Assembly: GCA_964370205.1 (NCBI GenBank)
Contig: CAYJIK010000006.1
Location: 1 to 53,351 of the forward strand
DNA length: 53,351 nucleotides
DNA from: DAMCAP01 sp964370205
GTDB lineage: Bacteria > Bacillota > Clostridia > Oscillospirales > Ruminococcaceae
Direction: 5' to 3'
The notes under the pieces were generated by a model. The model saw only the letters and a list, made by a program, of their open reading frames with translations, did not search any database and was not told where the DNA came from. The translations under genes were made by a program, and so were the position numbers. Of this stretch, positions 1 to 8,829 are shown piece by piece; positions within the stretch are counted from its first letter, which is position 1, and each line of letters starts with the position of its first letter.

Positions 1-303
1 AAACAAAAAATATATTTTTATCCAAAATAATTTTAATTTAATTTTCTCCATCAAAAACCATTCGGGCGAACACGCAGGTTCGCCCCTACATGAAATTATA
101 AAACAGCTCAAAGTTCAAACAACAAGCGAATATAATCGTGGTGCAAAAAACAAAGTATTCCAGCCATTTGATAAGCCTATATAGCAAAGAGGAAATTACG
201 AACATATTATCAGGAACGAAAAATCCTATAACAAAACATGGAGTTCTATTGATGATAATATTTTGTCGTGGGGACATACGGGAAATCAACCTCCCCCAAA
301 CAA
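1..303. other. Non-coding stretch at the window edge
   Basis: No convincing gene is seen. The only structure is a hairpin at 64-85 (arms GGGCGAAC and GTTCGCCC), which on the minus strand continues a GTAGGGGCG lead-in. It belongs to the dispersed palindromic family found in many other gaps of this window. Two small open frames on opposite strands overlap each other and lack ribosome binding sites, so they are not called. Confidence 0.5.
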
Positions 304-337
304 AAACTACCACCATCAATTTTGATAGTGGTAGTTT
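304..337. terminator. Bidirectional intrinsic terminator after mmdB
   Basis: A 16-bp inverted repeat has left arm 304-319 and right arm 322-337 with a very short loop and one mismatch. It is flanked by T-rich sequence on both strands. It lies about 60 bp past the mmdB stop codon and probably ends the whole decarboxylase transcript on the minus strand. Confidence 0.75.
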
Positions 338-395
338 GTTTTACTGATATTGGCCTAATTGCACAGGCTTTTTGAGTTGTCTTATGTTTTCACAA

Positions 396-1544
396 TTAAC
401 CCAACACTGAAAGCAGAACGCCTGCCGCTATCGCTGAACCGATAACGCCGGACACGTTTGGCCCCATTGCGTGCATGAGTAGGAAGTTTGAAGGATTCTC
501 CTTGCGGCCTTCCGCATGGGAAACTCTCGCCGCCATCGGTACAGCGGAAACGCCTGCTGAGCCGATGAGGGGGTTTACCTTGCCGCCCGATGTGATGTAC
601 ATTATCTTACCCATTAGGACACCTGCACCTGTTCCGATGGAGAAGGCGACAAGTCCCATTGCGACTATACCCAGAGTCTGCAAGTTTAGGAACGATTCCG
701 CCGTCGTGGTGGAACCGACACTTATACCTAAGAATATCGTGATTATGTTTATCATCTCGTTAGCTGCTGTCTTAGACAGTAGGTCTGTGACCCCTGTTTC
801 ACGCAGTAGGTTACCAAGCATTAGCATACCAACCAGTGAAACGGCTGACGGCAGAATAAGACCACACAACAGTGTAACCGCTATCGGGAACACTATCTTC
901 TCGGTTTTGGACACTGTTCTGAGCTGTTCCATAACCACCGAGCGTTCCTTCTTCGTGGTAAGCGCTCTCATAATAGGCGGCTGAATAAACGGCACAAGTG
1001 CCATGTAGCTGTAAGCCGCCACCGCAATTGGCCCGAGATACTCGGGGGCCAGCTTCGTTGTAAGGAATATAGCGGTAGGGCCGTCCGCTCCACCTATGAT
1101 GGAGATAGAACCTGCGACATTCGGCGCAAACCCCATCATGGTCGCGCCTATGTATGTTGCGAATATACCAAACTGCGCCGCCGCACCGAGTAGAACACTC
1201 TTCGGGTTTGCGATAAGCGGCGAGAAGTCGGTCATAGCGCCGATCCCCAGGAATATCAGCGGCGGATATATGCCCAGTTTAACACCCTGCCCCAGATAGT
1301 ACAAAAGCCCACCGGGGGACACAAGCTCGTTTGCGGCATTGTATATCGGTTCTGCTGTGATCCCTGCAAGCGGTATATTCGCAAGGAACATACCGAAAGC
1401 GATAGGCACAAGCAGTAACGGCTCATACTTCTTCGCTATAGCCAAGTAGAGCAGAAAGAAGGATACCAGTATCATGGCAAGCGAACCGAGATCCATGTTT
1501 GCGATGCCGCTTGTGGATATAAAATTGTTTATACTTTCAAGCAT
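396..1544 (-). CDS. mmdB: Na+-pumping methylmalonyl-CoA decarboxylase, beta subunit
   Basis: This is the membrane subunit of the biotin-dependent sodium-pumping decarboxylases (OadB/MmdB/GcdB family). It decarboxylates carboxybiotin and exports Na+. The 382-residue product is almost entirely hydrophobic, with many membrane segments. It carries the family motif GGADGPTAIFLTTKLAP near residue 150, whose Asp is known in the family to take part in Na+ transport, and an NPLIGSAGVSAVPMAARV segment near the C-terminus. It is the last gene of the minus-strand cluster, after the biotin carrier. The product alone cannot tell oxaloacetate from methylmalonyl-CoA decarboxylase; the neighbouring mutase and epimerase favour methylmalonyl-CoA. 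A GTG- or TTG-type alternative start is not needed, since the ATG has an AGGTGAG-like site upstream. Confidence 0.93.
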   Translation of the reverse strand: MLESINNFISTSGIANMDLGSLAMILVSFFLLYLAIAKKYEPLLLVPIAFGMFLANIPLAGITAEPIYNAANELVSPGGLLYYLGQGVKLGIYPPLIFLGIGAMTDFSPLIANPKSVLLGAAAQFGIFATYIGATMMGFAPNVAGSISIIGGADGPTAIFLTTKLAPEYLGPIAVAAYSYMALVPFIQPPIMRALTTKKERSVVMEQLRTVSKTEKIVFPIAVTLLCGLILPSAVSLVGMLMLGNLLRETGVTDLLSKTAANEMINIITIFLGISVGSTTTAESFLNLQTLGIVAMGLVAFSIGTGAGVLMGKIMYITSGGKVNPLIGSAGVSAVPMAARVSHAEGRKENPSNFLLMHAMGPNVSGVIGSAIAAGVLLSVLG

Positions 1545-1678
1545 TGTAGCTCACCTCTAGTCTTTTCATTGTTAAAAATACCTTCGCCGTGGTAAAGCCG
1601 ACAGGTCAACGATGCGCATTACATCACCGCCATGTCGCTGACACTCACATAAGTAGCGTCAGATAAAACGCTACAAAG

Positions 1679-2071
1679 TTAGCCCACTACAGCTATAACT
1701 TCGCCAGGCTGAACAGGTGTGCCTTCGCTCACACGGATTTCCTTCACTGTGCCGTCACAGGGAGCTGTTATGTCGTTTTCCATCTTCATGGCTTCAAGGA
1801 TAACGATTACATCGCCGTGCTTTACACTGTCCCCAACCTTCTTAACATGCTTGGATACAGTTCCACTCATCGGCGCAACTATTGTACCACCACCGACTGG
1901 AGCCGCTACAGGCGCTGCTACAGGAGCAGGAGTAGGTACGACAGGAGCAGGAGCAACAGGAGCCGCTACAGGTGCCGCCGCTCTAGGCGCTACAGGCGCA
2001 GAACCGCCACCGACTTCCTCAACCTCAACAACATAGGACTTACCGTTTACAGTAACATTAAACTTCTTCAT
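1679..2071 (-). CDS. mmdC: Biotin carrier subunit of the decarboxylase
   Basis: A 130-residue biotin carboxyl carrier protein. An N-terminal beta segment (about residues 1-20) leads into an Ala/Pro/Val-rich flexible linker (about 22-60). A biotinyl domain follows, with the classic AMKMEN motif whose Lys is biotinylated. It shuttles the carboxyl group from the MmdA carboxyltransferase to the membrane subunit MmdB. The ATG start is preceded by a GAAAGGAA ribosome binding site. It lies between mmdD and mmdB, the usual place for this subunit. Confidence 0.95.
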   Translation of the reverse strand: MKKFNVTVNGKSYVVEVEEVGGGSAPVAPRAAAPVAAPVAPAPVVPTPAPVAAPVAAPVGGGTIVAPMSGTVSKHVKKVGDSVKHGDVIVILEAMKMENDITAPCDGTVKEIRVSEGTPVQPGEVIAVVG

Positions 2072-2134
2072 AAAAGAACATTCCTTTCATCAATCTTAAG
2101 ATTCATAAAAATATGACAGCGGCAGGTCATGCCA

Positions 2135-2452
2135 CTATAGGGACGCTGTGTTCTCGACTATACCGGCACTCACCCAAGCACCACTCGGCGCTGACGGTGT
2201 AATGCTAAGCACATTAAACGCCTTTCCGCCCATCATAAGCGAAACTGCGGCTGTAATAGCGGCCACCATTTCATCCTCGTCGCTCGCCACCTCAGCTTTA
2301 GCAACAGGTGCAGCAGTCGCCACAGGAGCGGCCACAGGAGCAGACTTAGCCACGAAAACAACCTTAAACAAACTTATAACCACCATGAGCAAGAGCAGTA
2401 CCAAAAATACCACACCCATACCCAGTAGCGTAACCAATAAAGGATCTACCAT
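2135..2452 (-). CDS. mmdD: Small membrane-anchor subunit of the decarboxylase (OadG/MmdD type)
   Basis: A 105-residue protein. A single N-terminal transmembrane helix (about residues 5-32) is followed by an Ala/Pro/Lys linker. An acidic patch DEDEMVAAITAAVSLMMGG opens the short C-terminal domain, which is typical of OadG and MmdD; these tether carboxyltransferase and carrier to the beta subunit. The start at MVDPLL is chosen because a GGAAGG site lies just upstream. A longer frame reaches back to 2563 but its first part is not protein-like. The identification rests on architecture and position, because this family is poorly conserved in sequence. Confidence 0.85.
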   Translation of the reverse strand: MVDPLLVTLLGMGVVFLVLLLLMVVISLFKVVFVAKSAPVAAPVATAAPVAKAEVASDEDEMVAAITAAVSLMMGGKAFNVLSITPSAPSGAWVSAGIVENTASL

Positions 2453-2686
2453 AGTAATACCTTCCTTTCGATAATTAGGAACTTGTGATAATGAGGAATT
2501 AGGAGTTAGGGATTTTGTGAGACATTCACGAACACCGCCTATATAACGGTCACCGCACACCATACTGTAGGTACATGGCTTGCCACGACCCTACAATCCC
2601 CGATTTTCGTCTACAAAGGAGACGAAAAACCACTCCAAACTTATATTCACGACAGTGAATATAAGAAAAAACTTTCCTCAGAAACC

Positions 2687-2807
2687 CAGTCCCCACAAAC
2701 GAACCTGCTTCCACAAACGTTAGAAGTTTTATGTGGTTTCAATACTAGCCCTAAAGGCTAGTATTGAAATTTCAGCCAACGCTATGGCTGAAAAACATAA
2801 AACTTCC
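2687..2807. repeat. 121-bp direct repeat, copy 1, with predicted three-way junction
   Basis: This unit is repeated at 2881-3001 with only one difference seen (A at 2712, G at 2906). Each copy contains an outer stem GAAGTTTTATGT / ACATAAAACTTC. It encloses two hairpins, one with arms TTTCAATACTAGCC / GGCTAGTATTGAAA and one with arms TTTCAGCCA / TGGCTGAAA. The unit therefore folds as a three-way junction on either strand. Copy 1 is followed by another hairpin built on AGACGACAAATT. It lies in the 572-bp gap between mmdA and mmdD, inside an otherwise tight operon. Confidence 0.85.
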
Positions 2808-2880
2808 GAGACGACAAATTCTTAATTTGTCGTCTGACCACGCAGTGGACGAAAGAGCCATCTTCCGCAGAAAGAACCCT

Positions 2881-3001
2881 CAGTCCCCACAAACGAACCT
2901 GCTTCCGCAAACGTTAGAAGTTTTATGTGGTTTCAATACTAGCCCTAAAGGCTAGTATTGAAATTTCAGCCAACGCTATGGCTGAAAAACATAAAACTTC
3001 C
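2881..3001. repeat. 121-bp direct repeat, copy 2
   Basis: Second, nearly identical copy of the unit at 2687-2807, 73 bp further on. It is followed at 3004-3024 by a hairpin (arms GACGACTT and AAAGTCGTC) that directly abuts the mmdA stop codon, so the mmdA transcript would run from its stop straight into stacked hairpins. The rest of the mmdD-mmdA gap holds smaller hairpins at about 2600-2627 and 2641-2663 and no gene. Confidence 0.85.
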
Positions 3002-3024
3002 TGGACGACTTTTTTAAAGTCGTC

Positions 3025-4566
3025 TTAGACGGGGAAATTCCCATGCTTCTTCGCAGGTCTTCTCTCCCTTTTGTTTTTCAGCATATCCAGCGCCGCCGCC
3101 AACATTTGGCGTGTCTGGGATGGTTCGATAACATCGTCAACAAAGCCACGTGCCGCCGCCTTGTAGGGGTTTGCGAACTTCTCTTTGTACTCTGCTATCA
3201 TCTCTTTGCGAGTTGCGGCAGGGTTTGTTGAGCCTTCTATCTCCTTCTTGAAGATAATGTTCGCCGCACCGTCAGGACCCATAACAGCGATTTCCGCTGT
3301 CGGCCATGCGAATACTTGGTCAGCGCCGAGGTCCTTAGAGCACATCGCCAGATACGCTCCACCATATGCCTTACGTACTACCATTGTGATCTTTGGCACT
3401 GTAGCGTCAGAGTAGGCGTACAGCATCTTTGCGCCGTGGCGGATAATGCCGCCGTACTCCTGGTTTACGCCGGGTAGGAAGCCGGGCACGTCAACGAAGG
3501 TGACGAGCGGTATGTTAAAGCTGTCGCAGAACGATATAAAGCGAGCAGCCTTGTCTGAAGCGTTTATGTCAAGGCATCCTGCCATAACCTTAGGCTGGTT
3601 AGCAAGTATACCAACTGTGCTACCGCCGATACGGCCGAAACCTGTTATCATGTTCATCGCATATAGCGGTGAACACTCAAAGAAGTCGGCGTTGTCCACA
3701 ACGGACAGAATAACGTCCTTCATGTCGTAAGCTTTATTGGGGTTTTCAGGACAGATGGTATTCAGATTTTCGCAGACACGGTTGATATCGTCAGCGGTGG
3801 GGACAGTTGGTGGTGTTTCCATGTTGTTCAGAGGTAGGAAGGACACTAACTTTCTGATAGCCAGTATCGTTTCGCTCTCGTTGCCGTACAGGAAGTTTGC
3901 ACAGCCACTCACAGAGTTGTGTGTGCGTGCGCCACCGAGTGCTTCAGCGGTTACTTCTTCACCTGTAACTGTCTTTATAACCTGTGGGCCTGTTATAAAC
4001 ATGTTGGAGGTCTTATCCACCATGAATATGAAGTCGGTCAGAGCAGGGGAGTAAACAGCGCCGCCTGCGCACGGTCCCATGATAACGGAAATCTGAGGTA
4101 CCACGCCGGACGCCAGTGTGTTGCGGTAGAAAATACCGCCGTAACCGCTCAGAGCGTCAACGCCCTCTTGAATGCGAGCGCCGCCCGAGTCGTTTATGCC
4201 TATACACGGTGCGCCTGTCTTAACAGCTAGGTCAAGCACCTTACATATCTTCTTTGCGTGCATTTCGCCGAGTGAGCCACCTATTACGGTGAAGTCCTGT
4301 GCGTAGACATATACCAGTCTGCCGTCTATCTTGCCGTAGCCTGTCACAACACCCTCGCCCGGTGCTTCGGTCTTTTCCATACCGAAGTCGGTGCAACGGT
4401 GCTCTACAAAAGCGTCCAGCTCCACAAAACTACCCTCATCGAGCAGTGCCGCTATACGCTCTCTGGCGGTCATCTTACCCGAAGCGTGTTGACGCTCTAT
4501 ACGCTTAGCGCCACCACCCTCCAGAATTTTGGCACGTCTCGCCTTTAGCTTAGTAATCATCTCCAT
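3025..4566 (-). CDS. mmdA: Methylmalonyl-CoA decarboxylase/carboxyltransferase, alpha subunit
   Basis: A 513-residue acyl-CoA carboxyltransferase of the MmdA/PccB family. It moves the carboxyl group of (S)-methylmalonyl-CoA onto biotin of the carrier subunit, giving propionyl-CoA. Two crotonase-fold halves are visible. The N-terminal one has INDSGGARIQEGV and GPCAGGAVYSPALTDF; the C-terminal one has VDVPGFLPGVNQEYGGIIRHG, shown here in shortened form as VPGFLPG...GGIIRHG, KAYGGAYLAM and MGPDGAANIIF. The length matches the family. The ATG is preceded by GAAAGGAATG. The same fold serves propionyl- and acetyl-CoA carboxylases. The membrane subunits downstream point to decarboxylation, but a shared role in malonyl-CoA supply cannot be excluded, since no acetyl-CoA carboxylase genes appear with the fab genes. 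Confidence 0.93.
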   Translation of the reverse strand: MEMITKLKARRAKILEGGGAKRIERQHASGKMTARERIAALLDEGSFVELDAFVEHRCTDFGMEKTEAPGEGVVTGYGKIDGRLVYVYAQDFTVIGGSLGEMHAKKICKVLDLAVKTGAPCIGINDSGGARIQEGVDALSGYGGIFYRNTLASGVVPQISVIMGPCAGGAVYSPALTDFIFMVDKTSNMFITGPQVIKTVTGEEVTAEALGGARTHNSVSGCANFLYGNESETILAIRKLVSFLPLNNMETPPTVPTADDINRVCENLNTICPENPNKAYDMKDVILSVVDNADFFECSPLYAMNMITGFGRIGGSTVGILANQPKVMAGCLDINASDKAARFISFCDSFNIPLVTFVDVPGFLPGVNQEYGGIIRHGAKMLYAYSDATVPKITMVVRKAYGGAYLAMCSKDLGADQVFAWPTAEIAVMGPDGAANIIFKKEIEGSTNPAATRKEMIAEYKEKFANPYKAAARGFVDDVIEPSQTRQMLAAALDMLKNKRERRPAKKHGNFPV

Positions 4567-4853
4567 ACGTAAACATTCCTTTCAACTATATCAAAGCTAT
4601 AACCACCCTTTCAGACACAAAGCAAAACCGCTTACCGCAATTTCGCTCCATTTCCCAAGGTGAGATTGATAATTTACGAGCGCTAATTCTTTGGAGCGGT
4701 ATTCGGTTCCCTACGGCTTATGTGTGAGTAAGGTAGGGGGCTGAATATCGCTTCATAAAATCGGGGTTGTCGTCAGCTACACTGCTAAATACTTGCGTGT
4801 TACGCTGACAGTGTTGTAGGGCAGGTGTTACCCTGCCCTTTTATCTCTTTTTG

Positions 4854-5258
4854 CTAGTCTCTCTGGCTTAGCTCCAACAGTACACCGCCTGTGCTCTTCG
4901 GGTGTACAAACGCTATCTTCGCACCGCCTGCGCCGTATCTCGGTGTTTCGTCTATCATGCGCAGACCCTTCGCCTTTGCGTCCGCTATAGCTTCTTCGAT
5001 GTTCTCGACACGGATAGCGATGTGCTGTATACCCTCGCCACGCTTCTCGATGTGCTTTGCTATAGGGCCGTCAGGGGAGGTGGACTCGAGTAGCTCTATC
5101 TCACTGTCACCGCAGGGGAAAAAGCAAACTTTAACCTTCTGCTCCGCTACTTCCTCGATGCCTGTGCTGACAAGTCCCAGTGCCTCATACAGCTTGGACG
5201 CTTCCTCAATAGAGTTTACAGCAATGCCAATATGGTCTATTCTTGTTGGTTTAATCAT
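4854..5258 (-). CDS. mce: Methylmalonyl-CoA epimerase
   Basis: A 134-residue protein of the glyoxalase/VOC superfamily that interconverts (R)- and (S)-methylmalonyl-CoA, linking the mutase to the decarboxylase. Metal-ligand motifs are in place: DHIGIAV near the N-terminus, QHIAIRV in the middle and GVLLELSQ at the end. The start at MIKPTRIDHIG is chosen for a GGAGG site 8 bp upstream and for family length; the open frame runs back to 5450 through non-coding hairpins. The 287-bp gap to mmdA has one hairpin with a T-tract on the plus strand (about 4815-4840, arms GGGCAGG and CCTGCCC). Confidence 0.94.
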   Translation of the reverse strand: MIKPTRIDHIGIAVNSIEEASKLYEALGLVSTGIEEVAEQKVKVCFFPCGDSEIELLESTSPDGPIAKHIEKRGEGIQHIAIRVENIEEAIADAKAKGLRMIDETPRYGAGGAKIAFVHPKSTGGVLLELSQRD

Positions 5259-5284
5259 GGTTATACCTCCGTTATTTATTAGTG

Positions 5285-5430
5285 AATAGTGAAAGCGCTG
5301 TCTGCGGACAGCACAGTGAAAAGCCTTATCTGCGGATAAGGCAGTGAATAGTGAAGGTGTCACTTCGTGACGATATTGTTTCGCCACGGGCGAAGTTTCA
5401 AAGCGGGTAGTTGTAGCGTTTAAAATCCAT
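5285..5430. repeat. Run of five short hairpins between meaB and mce
   Basis: Five small palindromes follow one another: CTGT/ACAG around 5298-5311, CCTTATC/GATAAGG around 5324-5342, TGTCAC/GTGACG around 5358-5372, TTCGCC/GGCGAA around 5380-5396, and ATCGCC/GGCGAT around 5429-5444. They are interspersed with GTGAATAGTGAA-like spacers. The CCTTATC..GATAAGG palindrome recurs as an 18-bp tandem repeat at 30305-30368. No gene is present. Confidence 0.6.
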
Positions 5431-5474
5431 CGCCGTAGGCGATACCCCACTCTTCATTCTTCACTTTTCACTTA

Positions 5475-6425
5475 CTAAGTCGTCCGCAGGCGACTTAGTA
5501 TCTCCTCCGCTGTCGTATACGGGTCAGCGGTGCGTTTTTCTATACTTTCCGCCGCTTTGGCCAGTGTGCCGTCACTGCTCGAGACGCTGTCTATACGGCG
5601 CATAAAGCTGTCAAGTACCAGACCTTTTACTTCGGCTTCGATGTTAGTGCGGCGGCGGCTTGTTAGGCGGCCGCTCTCTTTGGCTTCTTCCATGCGCTCG
5701 TCTAACGCTTTCAGTAGGTTGTCAACACCTTCCCCTGTACTCGCTATTGTCGGCACTATCGGGGGGCGTGGCTTTGAGGTGTCGTGTGCTAGGTCCAGCA
5801 TCATGTTAAGCTCTGTTATGAGACGCTCTTTGCCGTCCTTGTCCGCCTTGTTCACGCAGAACAGGTCGCCAATTTCCATGATACCTGCCTTTATGGTCTG
5901 TATATCGTCGCCCATGCCGGGGATATGCACGATAATAACCTCGTCAGCAAGGCGGACAATGTCCACCTCCGACTGTCCCACTCCCACCGTCTCGATGAAG
6001 ATGTAGTCGCAACCGAGTGCGTCCAGTATGCGGACTGCCGCCATAGTGTGCTTTGCAAGGCCGCCCAGTCGTCCCCTCGTCCCCATGGAGCGGATAAACA
6101 CCCCCGGGTCAGTGGTGAGCGACTGCATACGTATCCTGTCGCCGAGTATAGCGCCGCCTGTAAACGGACTACTTGGGTCCACTGCGACAATACCGACCAT
6201 CTCTCCCTTTGCTCTAACCTCTTTCGCCAGTTTGTCTGTGAGGGTGGATTTGCCCGAGCCGGGAGGGCCTGTTATGCCGATGACCTTAGCTTTCCCCGTA
6301 TGTGGGAACAGCGCTTTTAGCATGTCAGACGCACCTTCGTCGTCCCTCTCCACCGCCGATATGGCACGTGAAGCGGTCAAAAAGTGGCCATCAAGTATTC
6401 GTTCTACTGTACCCTTTATATCCAT
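5475..6425 (-). CDS. meaB: Methylmalonyl-CoA mutase chaperone GTPase MeaB (ArgK family)
   Basis: A 316-residue G3E-family GTPase that protects and reloads the B12 cofactor of methylmalonyl-CoA mutase. A P-loop GPPGSGKST lies near residue 52, followed by DPSSPFTGGAILGDR, a GTRGRLGGLA switch segment, ETVGVGQSEVD and the NKAD base-recognition motif. Its ATG overlaps the stop of mcmA2 by one base, so the two are translationally coupled. The last codons and the stop lie inside a hairpin (arms ACTAAGTCG and CGACTTAGT, 5475-5500). The final residues of the protein are thus set partly by a palindrome. Confidence 0.95.
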   Translation of the reverse strand: MDIKGTVERILDGHFLTASRAISAVERDDEGASDMLKALFPHTGKAKVIGITGPPGSGKSTLTDKLAKEVRAKGEMVGIVAVDPSSPFTGGAILGDRIRMQSLTTDPGVFIRSMGTRGRLGGLAKHTMAAVRILDALGCDYIFIETVGVGQSEVDIVRLADEVIIVHIPGMGDDIQTIKAGIMEIGDLFCVNKADKDGKERLITELNMMLDLAHDTSKPRPPIVPTIASTGEGVDNLLKALDERMEEAKESGRLTSRRRTNIEAEVKGLVLDSFMRRIDSVSSSDGTLAKAAESIEKRTADPYTTAEEILSRLRTT

Positions 6426-6820
6426 TAGCGTTTTACGTTTGCCTTGATGAACTCGACAGTGTCATCGGTGTTTGTGCCGGGTGTGAATATCTCCTCTATG
6501 CCGTTTTCCTTCAGGAAGGGGATATCTTCGTCCGGTATAACGCCGCCGCCAACTACCAGCACATCAGTAACGCCTTGCTCTTTGAGTAGCTGTGTGACCT
6601 TGGGGAACAGTGTATTGTGTGCGCCGGACAGTATGGACATAGCAAGCACGTCAACGTCCTCCTGTACCACTGCGGCTACTATCTGCTCGGGGGTCTGGCG
6701 CAGACCTGTATAGATAACCTCCATACCTGCGTCACGCAGACTGCGTGCAACAACCTTTGCACCTCTGTCATGGCCGTCCAGGCCGGGCTTTGCAACGAGA
6801 ACTCTTATAGTCTTATCCAC
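6425..6820 (-). CDS. mcmA2: Methylmalonyl-CoA mutase, cobalamin-binding subunit
   Basis: A 131-residue stand-alone B12-binding domain. The DGHDRG motif near residue 17 supplies the histidine that coordinates cobalt in base-off/His-on B12 enzymes; LSGAH and GGGVIPDED downstream belong to the same fold. It pairs with the separate catalytic subunit mcmA1. The GTG at 6820 is chosen as start because GGAGG lies 8 bp upstream and the length then fits the family; an ATG at 6880 would add an unconserved tail. The 171-bp gap to mcmA1 contains partial inverted repeats (AGGGGC..GCCCCT) and no gene. Confidence 0.93.
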   Translation of the reverse strand: MDKTIRVLVAKPGLDGHDRGAKVVARSLRDAGMEVIYTGLRQTPEQIVAAVVQEDVDVLAMSILSGAHNTLFPKVTQLLKEQGVTDVLVVGGGVIPDEDIPFLKENGIEEIFTPGTNTDDTVEFIKANVKR

Positions 6821-6991
6821 GGTTATTTCCTCCGTTTTATAGTTTTCCGTCTTTGGGATTGTTTTATAGCCGATGTGCAAAACTGCATCTTAGAGCTTTG
6901 CCCACCATTATCGGTAAAATCCGTCGCAGTGTCAACTTTACCGTAATTGCACATTTAGGGGCAGCCTGACGACCGCCCCTCTATTGTGATT

Positions 6992-8650
6992 TTATAGCAT
7001 TGCCGCCGCTACATACTCGCCGAACTCGTCACGCATAACCTGGCATATTTCACCAAGTGTTGCGTACGCTTTTACAGCCTTTAGAATGTAAGGCATCAGG
7101 TTTTCCTCTGTACCGCACGCTTTACGTAGAGCGTCCAGTGTTTCGGTAACCTCTGCACTGTTTCTCTCTGCCTTTAGGTCAGCTATTTTCTGCTTCTGCA
7201 TAACTTCAACAGCAGGGTCAACACGTAGAAGCCCCTTAGGTGCTTCCTCTTCGATAACGAACTGGTTCACGCCGACAACGACACGCTCGCCGCTCTCTAC
7301 GTCCTTCTGGTGGCGGTAGGCGCTGTCCATTATTTCCTGCTGAATAAAGCCCTTCTCGATAGCGGACGGTGCGCCGCCCAGCTTGTCGATACGCTCTATA
7401 TATTCCTCCGACTGCTTTATAATGCTGTCGGTCAGTGCTTCAATATAGTAACTGCCTGCGAGTGGGTCAACGCTGTCCGCTACACCGGACTCGTTAGCCA
7501 CTATCTGCTGTGTTCTCAGCGCTATCATTACCGACTCTTCGGTGGGGAGTGCAAGCGCTTCGTCACGGCTGTTTGTGTGCAGTGACTGTGTGCCGCCCAG
7601 TACCGCCGCCAGTGTCTGAATAGCGACACGGACGATGTTGTTGTTCGGCTGTTGTGCAGTCAGGGTACAACCTGCTGTCTGGGTGTGGAACTTCAGCTGC
7701 ATGGACTTTGCGTCCTTAGCGCCGAAACGCTCCTTCATTATCTTCGCCCACAGCTTTCTTGCGGCACGGAACTTCGCAACTTCCTCGAGTAGCTCGTTAT
7801 GAGCGTTGAAGAAGAAGGAAAGACGTGGCGCGAACTCGTCAACGTCAAGCCCTGCCTTTATGGCGGCCTCAACATATGCTATACCGTCAGCAAGTGTAAA
7901 CGCAACTTCCTGTGCGGCAGACGAGCCTGCTTCTCTGATGTGGTAGCCGGAAATGGAAATGGTGTTCCACTGCGGTACTTCCTTAGCGCAGTACTCAAAG
8001 ATGTCTGTTATCAGACGCATAGACGGCTTTGGTGGGAATATATACGTTCCTCTTGCGATATACTCTTTCAGTATGTCGTTTTGGATTGTCCCACGTAGCT
8101 TGTCAGGGGTGACGCCCTGCTTTTCCGCCACTGCAATGTACATCGCAAGCAGTACAGACGCAGGTGCGTTTATTGTCATAGATGTGGACACCTTGTCAAG
8201 CGGTATACCGCCGAACAGTATCTCCATATCCTTCAGTGAGTCTATAGCAACACCAACCTTACCCACTTCGCCCTCGGACAGTGTGTGGTCAGAGTCGTAG
8301 CCTATCTGAGTAGGCAAGTCGAACGCTACAGAAAGACCCATAGAGCCTTGCTCAATCAGGTACTTGTAGCGGTTGTTGGACTCTTCAGCCGTAGCAAAAC
8401 CTGCATACTGGCGCATTGTCCAAAAACGGCCTCTGTACATGGTGGTCTGAACGCCACGTGTGAACGGGTATTCACTTGGGAAGCCGCTGTCCTCAAGGTA
8501 GTCGAGGTGCTCGACGTCCTTAGGGGTGTACAGACGCTTTATGGTGTTGCCGCCGGTGGAGATAAACTCACCTCTGCGCTCTTTAAAACGCTCTAAGCCT
8601 TTTACCACCTTAGCATCCCATTTAGCATATCTCTCGTCAAAGTTTGCCAT
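6992..8650 (-). CDS. mcmA1: Methylmalonyl-CoA mutase, catalytic subunit
   Basis: A 552-residue TIM-barrel subunit that rearranges succinyl-CoA and (R)-methylmalonyl-CoA through a radical from adenosylcobalamin. The conserved YRGRFWTMRQYAGF segment (with the family's catalytic Tyr) and SISGYHIREAG (with its His) are present. The B12 domain is absent, as in lineages that encode it separately. The start at MANFDERYAKW is chosen: the in-frame ATG four codons earlier sits directly on the AAAGGG site and cannot use it. The gene is preceded by a 114-bp leader element shared with fabF. The 5'-flanking gene is korC, 180 bp away. Confidence 0.95.
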   Translation of the reverse strand: MANFDERYAKWDAKVVKGLERFKERRGEFISTGGNTIKRLYTPKDVEHLDYLEDSGFPSEYPFTRGVQTTMYRGRFWTMRQYAGFATAEESNNRYKYLIEQGSMGLSVAFDLPTQIGYDSDHTLSEGEVGKVGVAIDSLKDMEILFGGIPLDKVSTSMTINAPASVLLAMYIAVAEKQGVTPDKLRGTIQNDILKEYIARGTYIFPPKPSMRLITDIFEYCAKEVPQWNTISISGYHIREAGSSAAQEVAFTLADGIAYVEAAIKAGLDVDEFAPRLSFFFNAHNELLEEVAKFRAARKLWAKIMKERFGAKDAKSMQLKFHTQTAGCTLTAQQPNNNIVRVAIQTLAAVLGGTQSLHTNSRDEALALPTEESVMIALRTQQIVANESGVADSVDPLAGSYYIEALTDSIIKQSEEYIERIDKLGGAPSAIEKGFIQQEIMDSAYRHQKDVESGERVVVGVNQFVIEEEAPKGLLRVDPAVEVMQKQKIADLKAERNSAEVTETLDALRKACGTEENLMPYILKAVKAYATLGEICQVMRDEFGEYVAAAML

Positions 8651-8659
8651 TTTAATATT

Positions 8660-8774
8660 CATCCCTTTCTGCAAGTTTTGTGTGGTTTTTGTCACATATA
8701 GTTTCTGTTCTTACAAAAACTGGGGCTGTGCCGAAGAGCACAAAACTGCTGTTTGAAAATGTTATTTTCAAACT
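8660..8774 (-). promoter_or_regulatory. Structured leader element of mcmA1 (shared with fabF)
   Basis: This element closely resembles 49853-49966 in front of fabF. On the minus strand it begins with a hairpin (arms GTTTGAAAAT and ATTTTCAAAC). A CAGTTTTGTG segment follows that can pair with CACAAAACTTG near its end, enclosing a TTTTTGT/ACAAAAA pair. A GTGC..GGCAC hairpin competes with the long-range stem. It ends in GCAGAAAGGGATG, the ribosome binding site of mcmA1. Both an RNA switch and a DNA operator are possible. Confidence 0.6.
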
Positions 8775-8829
8775 TTACTTTCCATTTCGCCGTGAGTGTC
8801 GGCATATGGTTTTGGCCGTTTTATCTGAA

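Noticed and set aside
2687..3001. Direct repeats taken as a possible CRISPR array
   Set aside because: Only two long copies with one 73-bp interval and internal hairpins; repeat length and number do not fit CRISPR and no cas genes are present.
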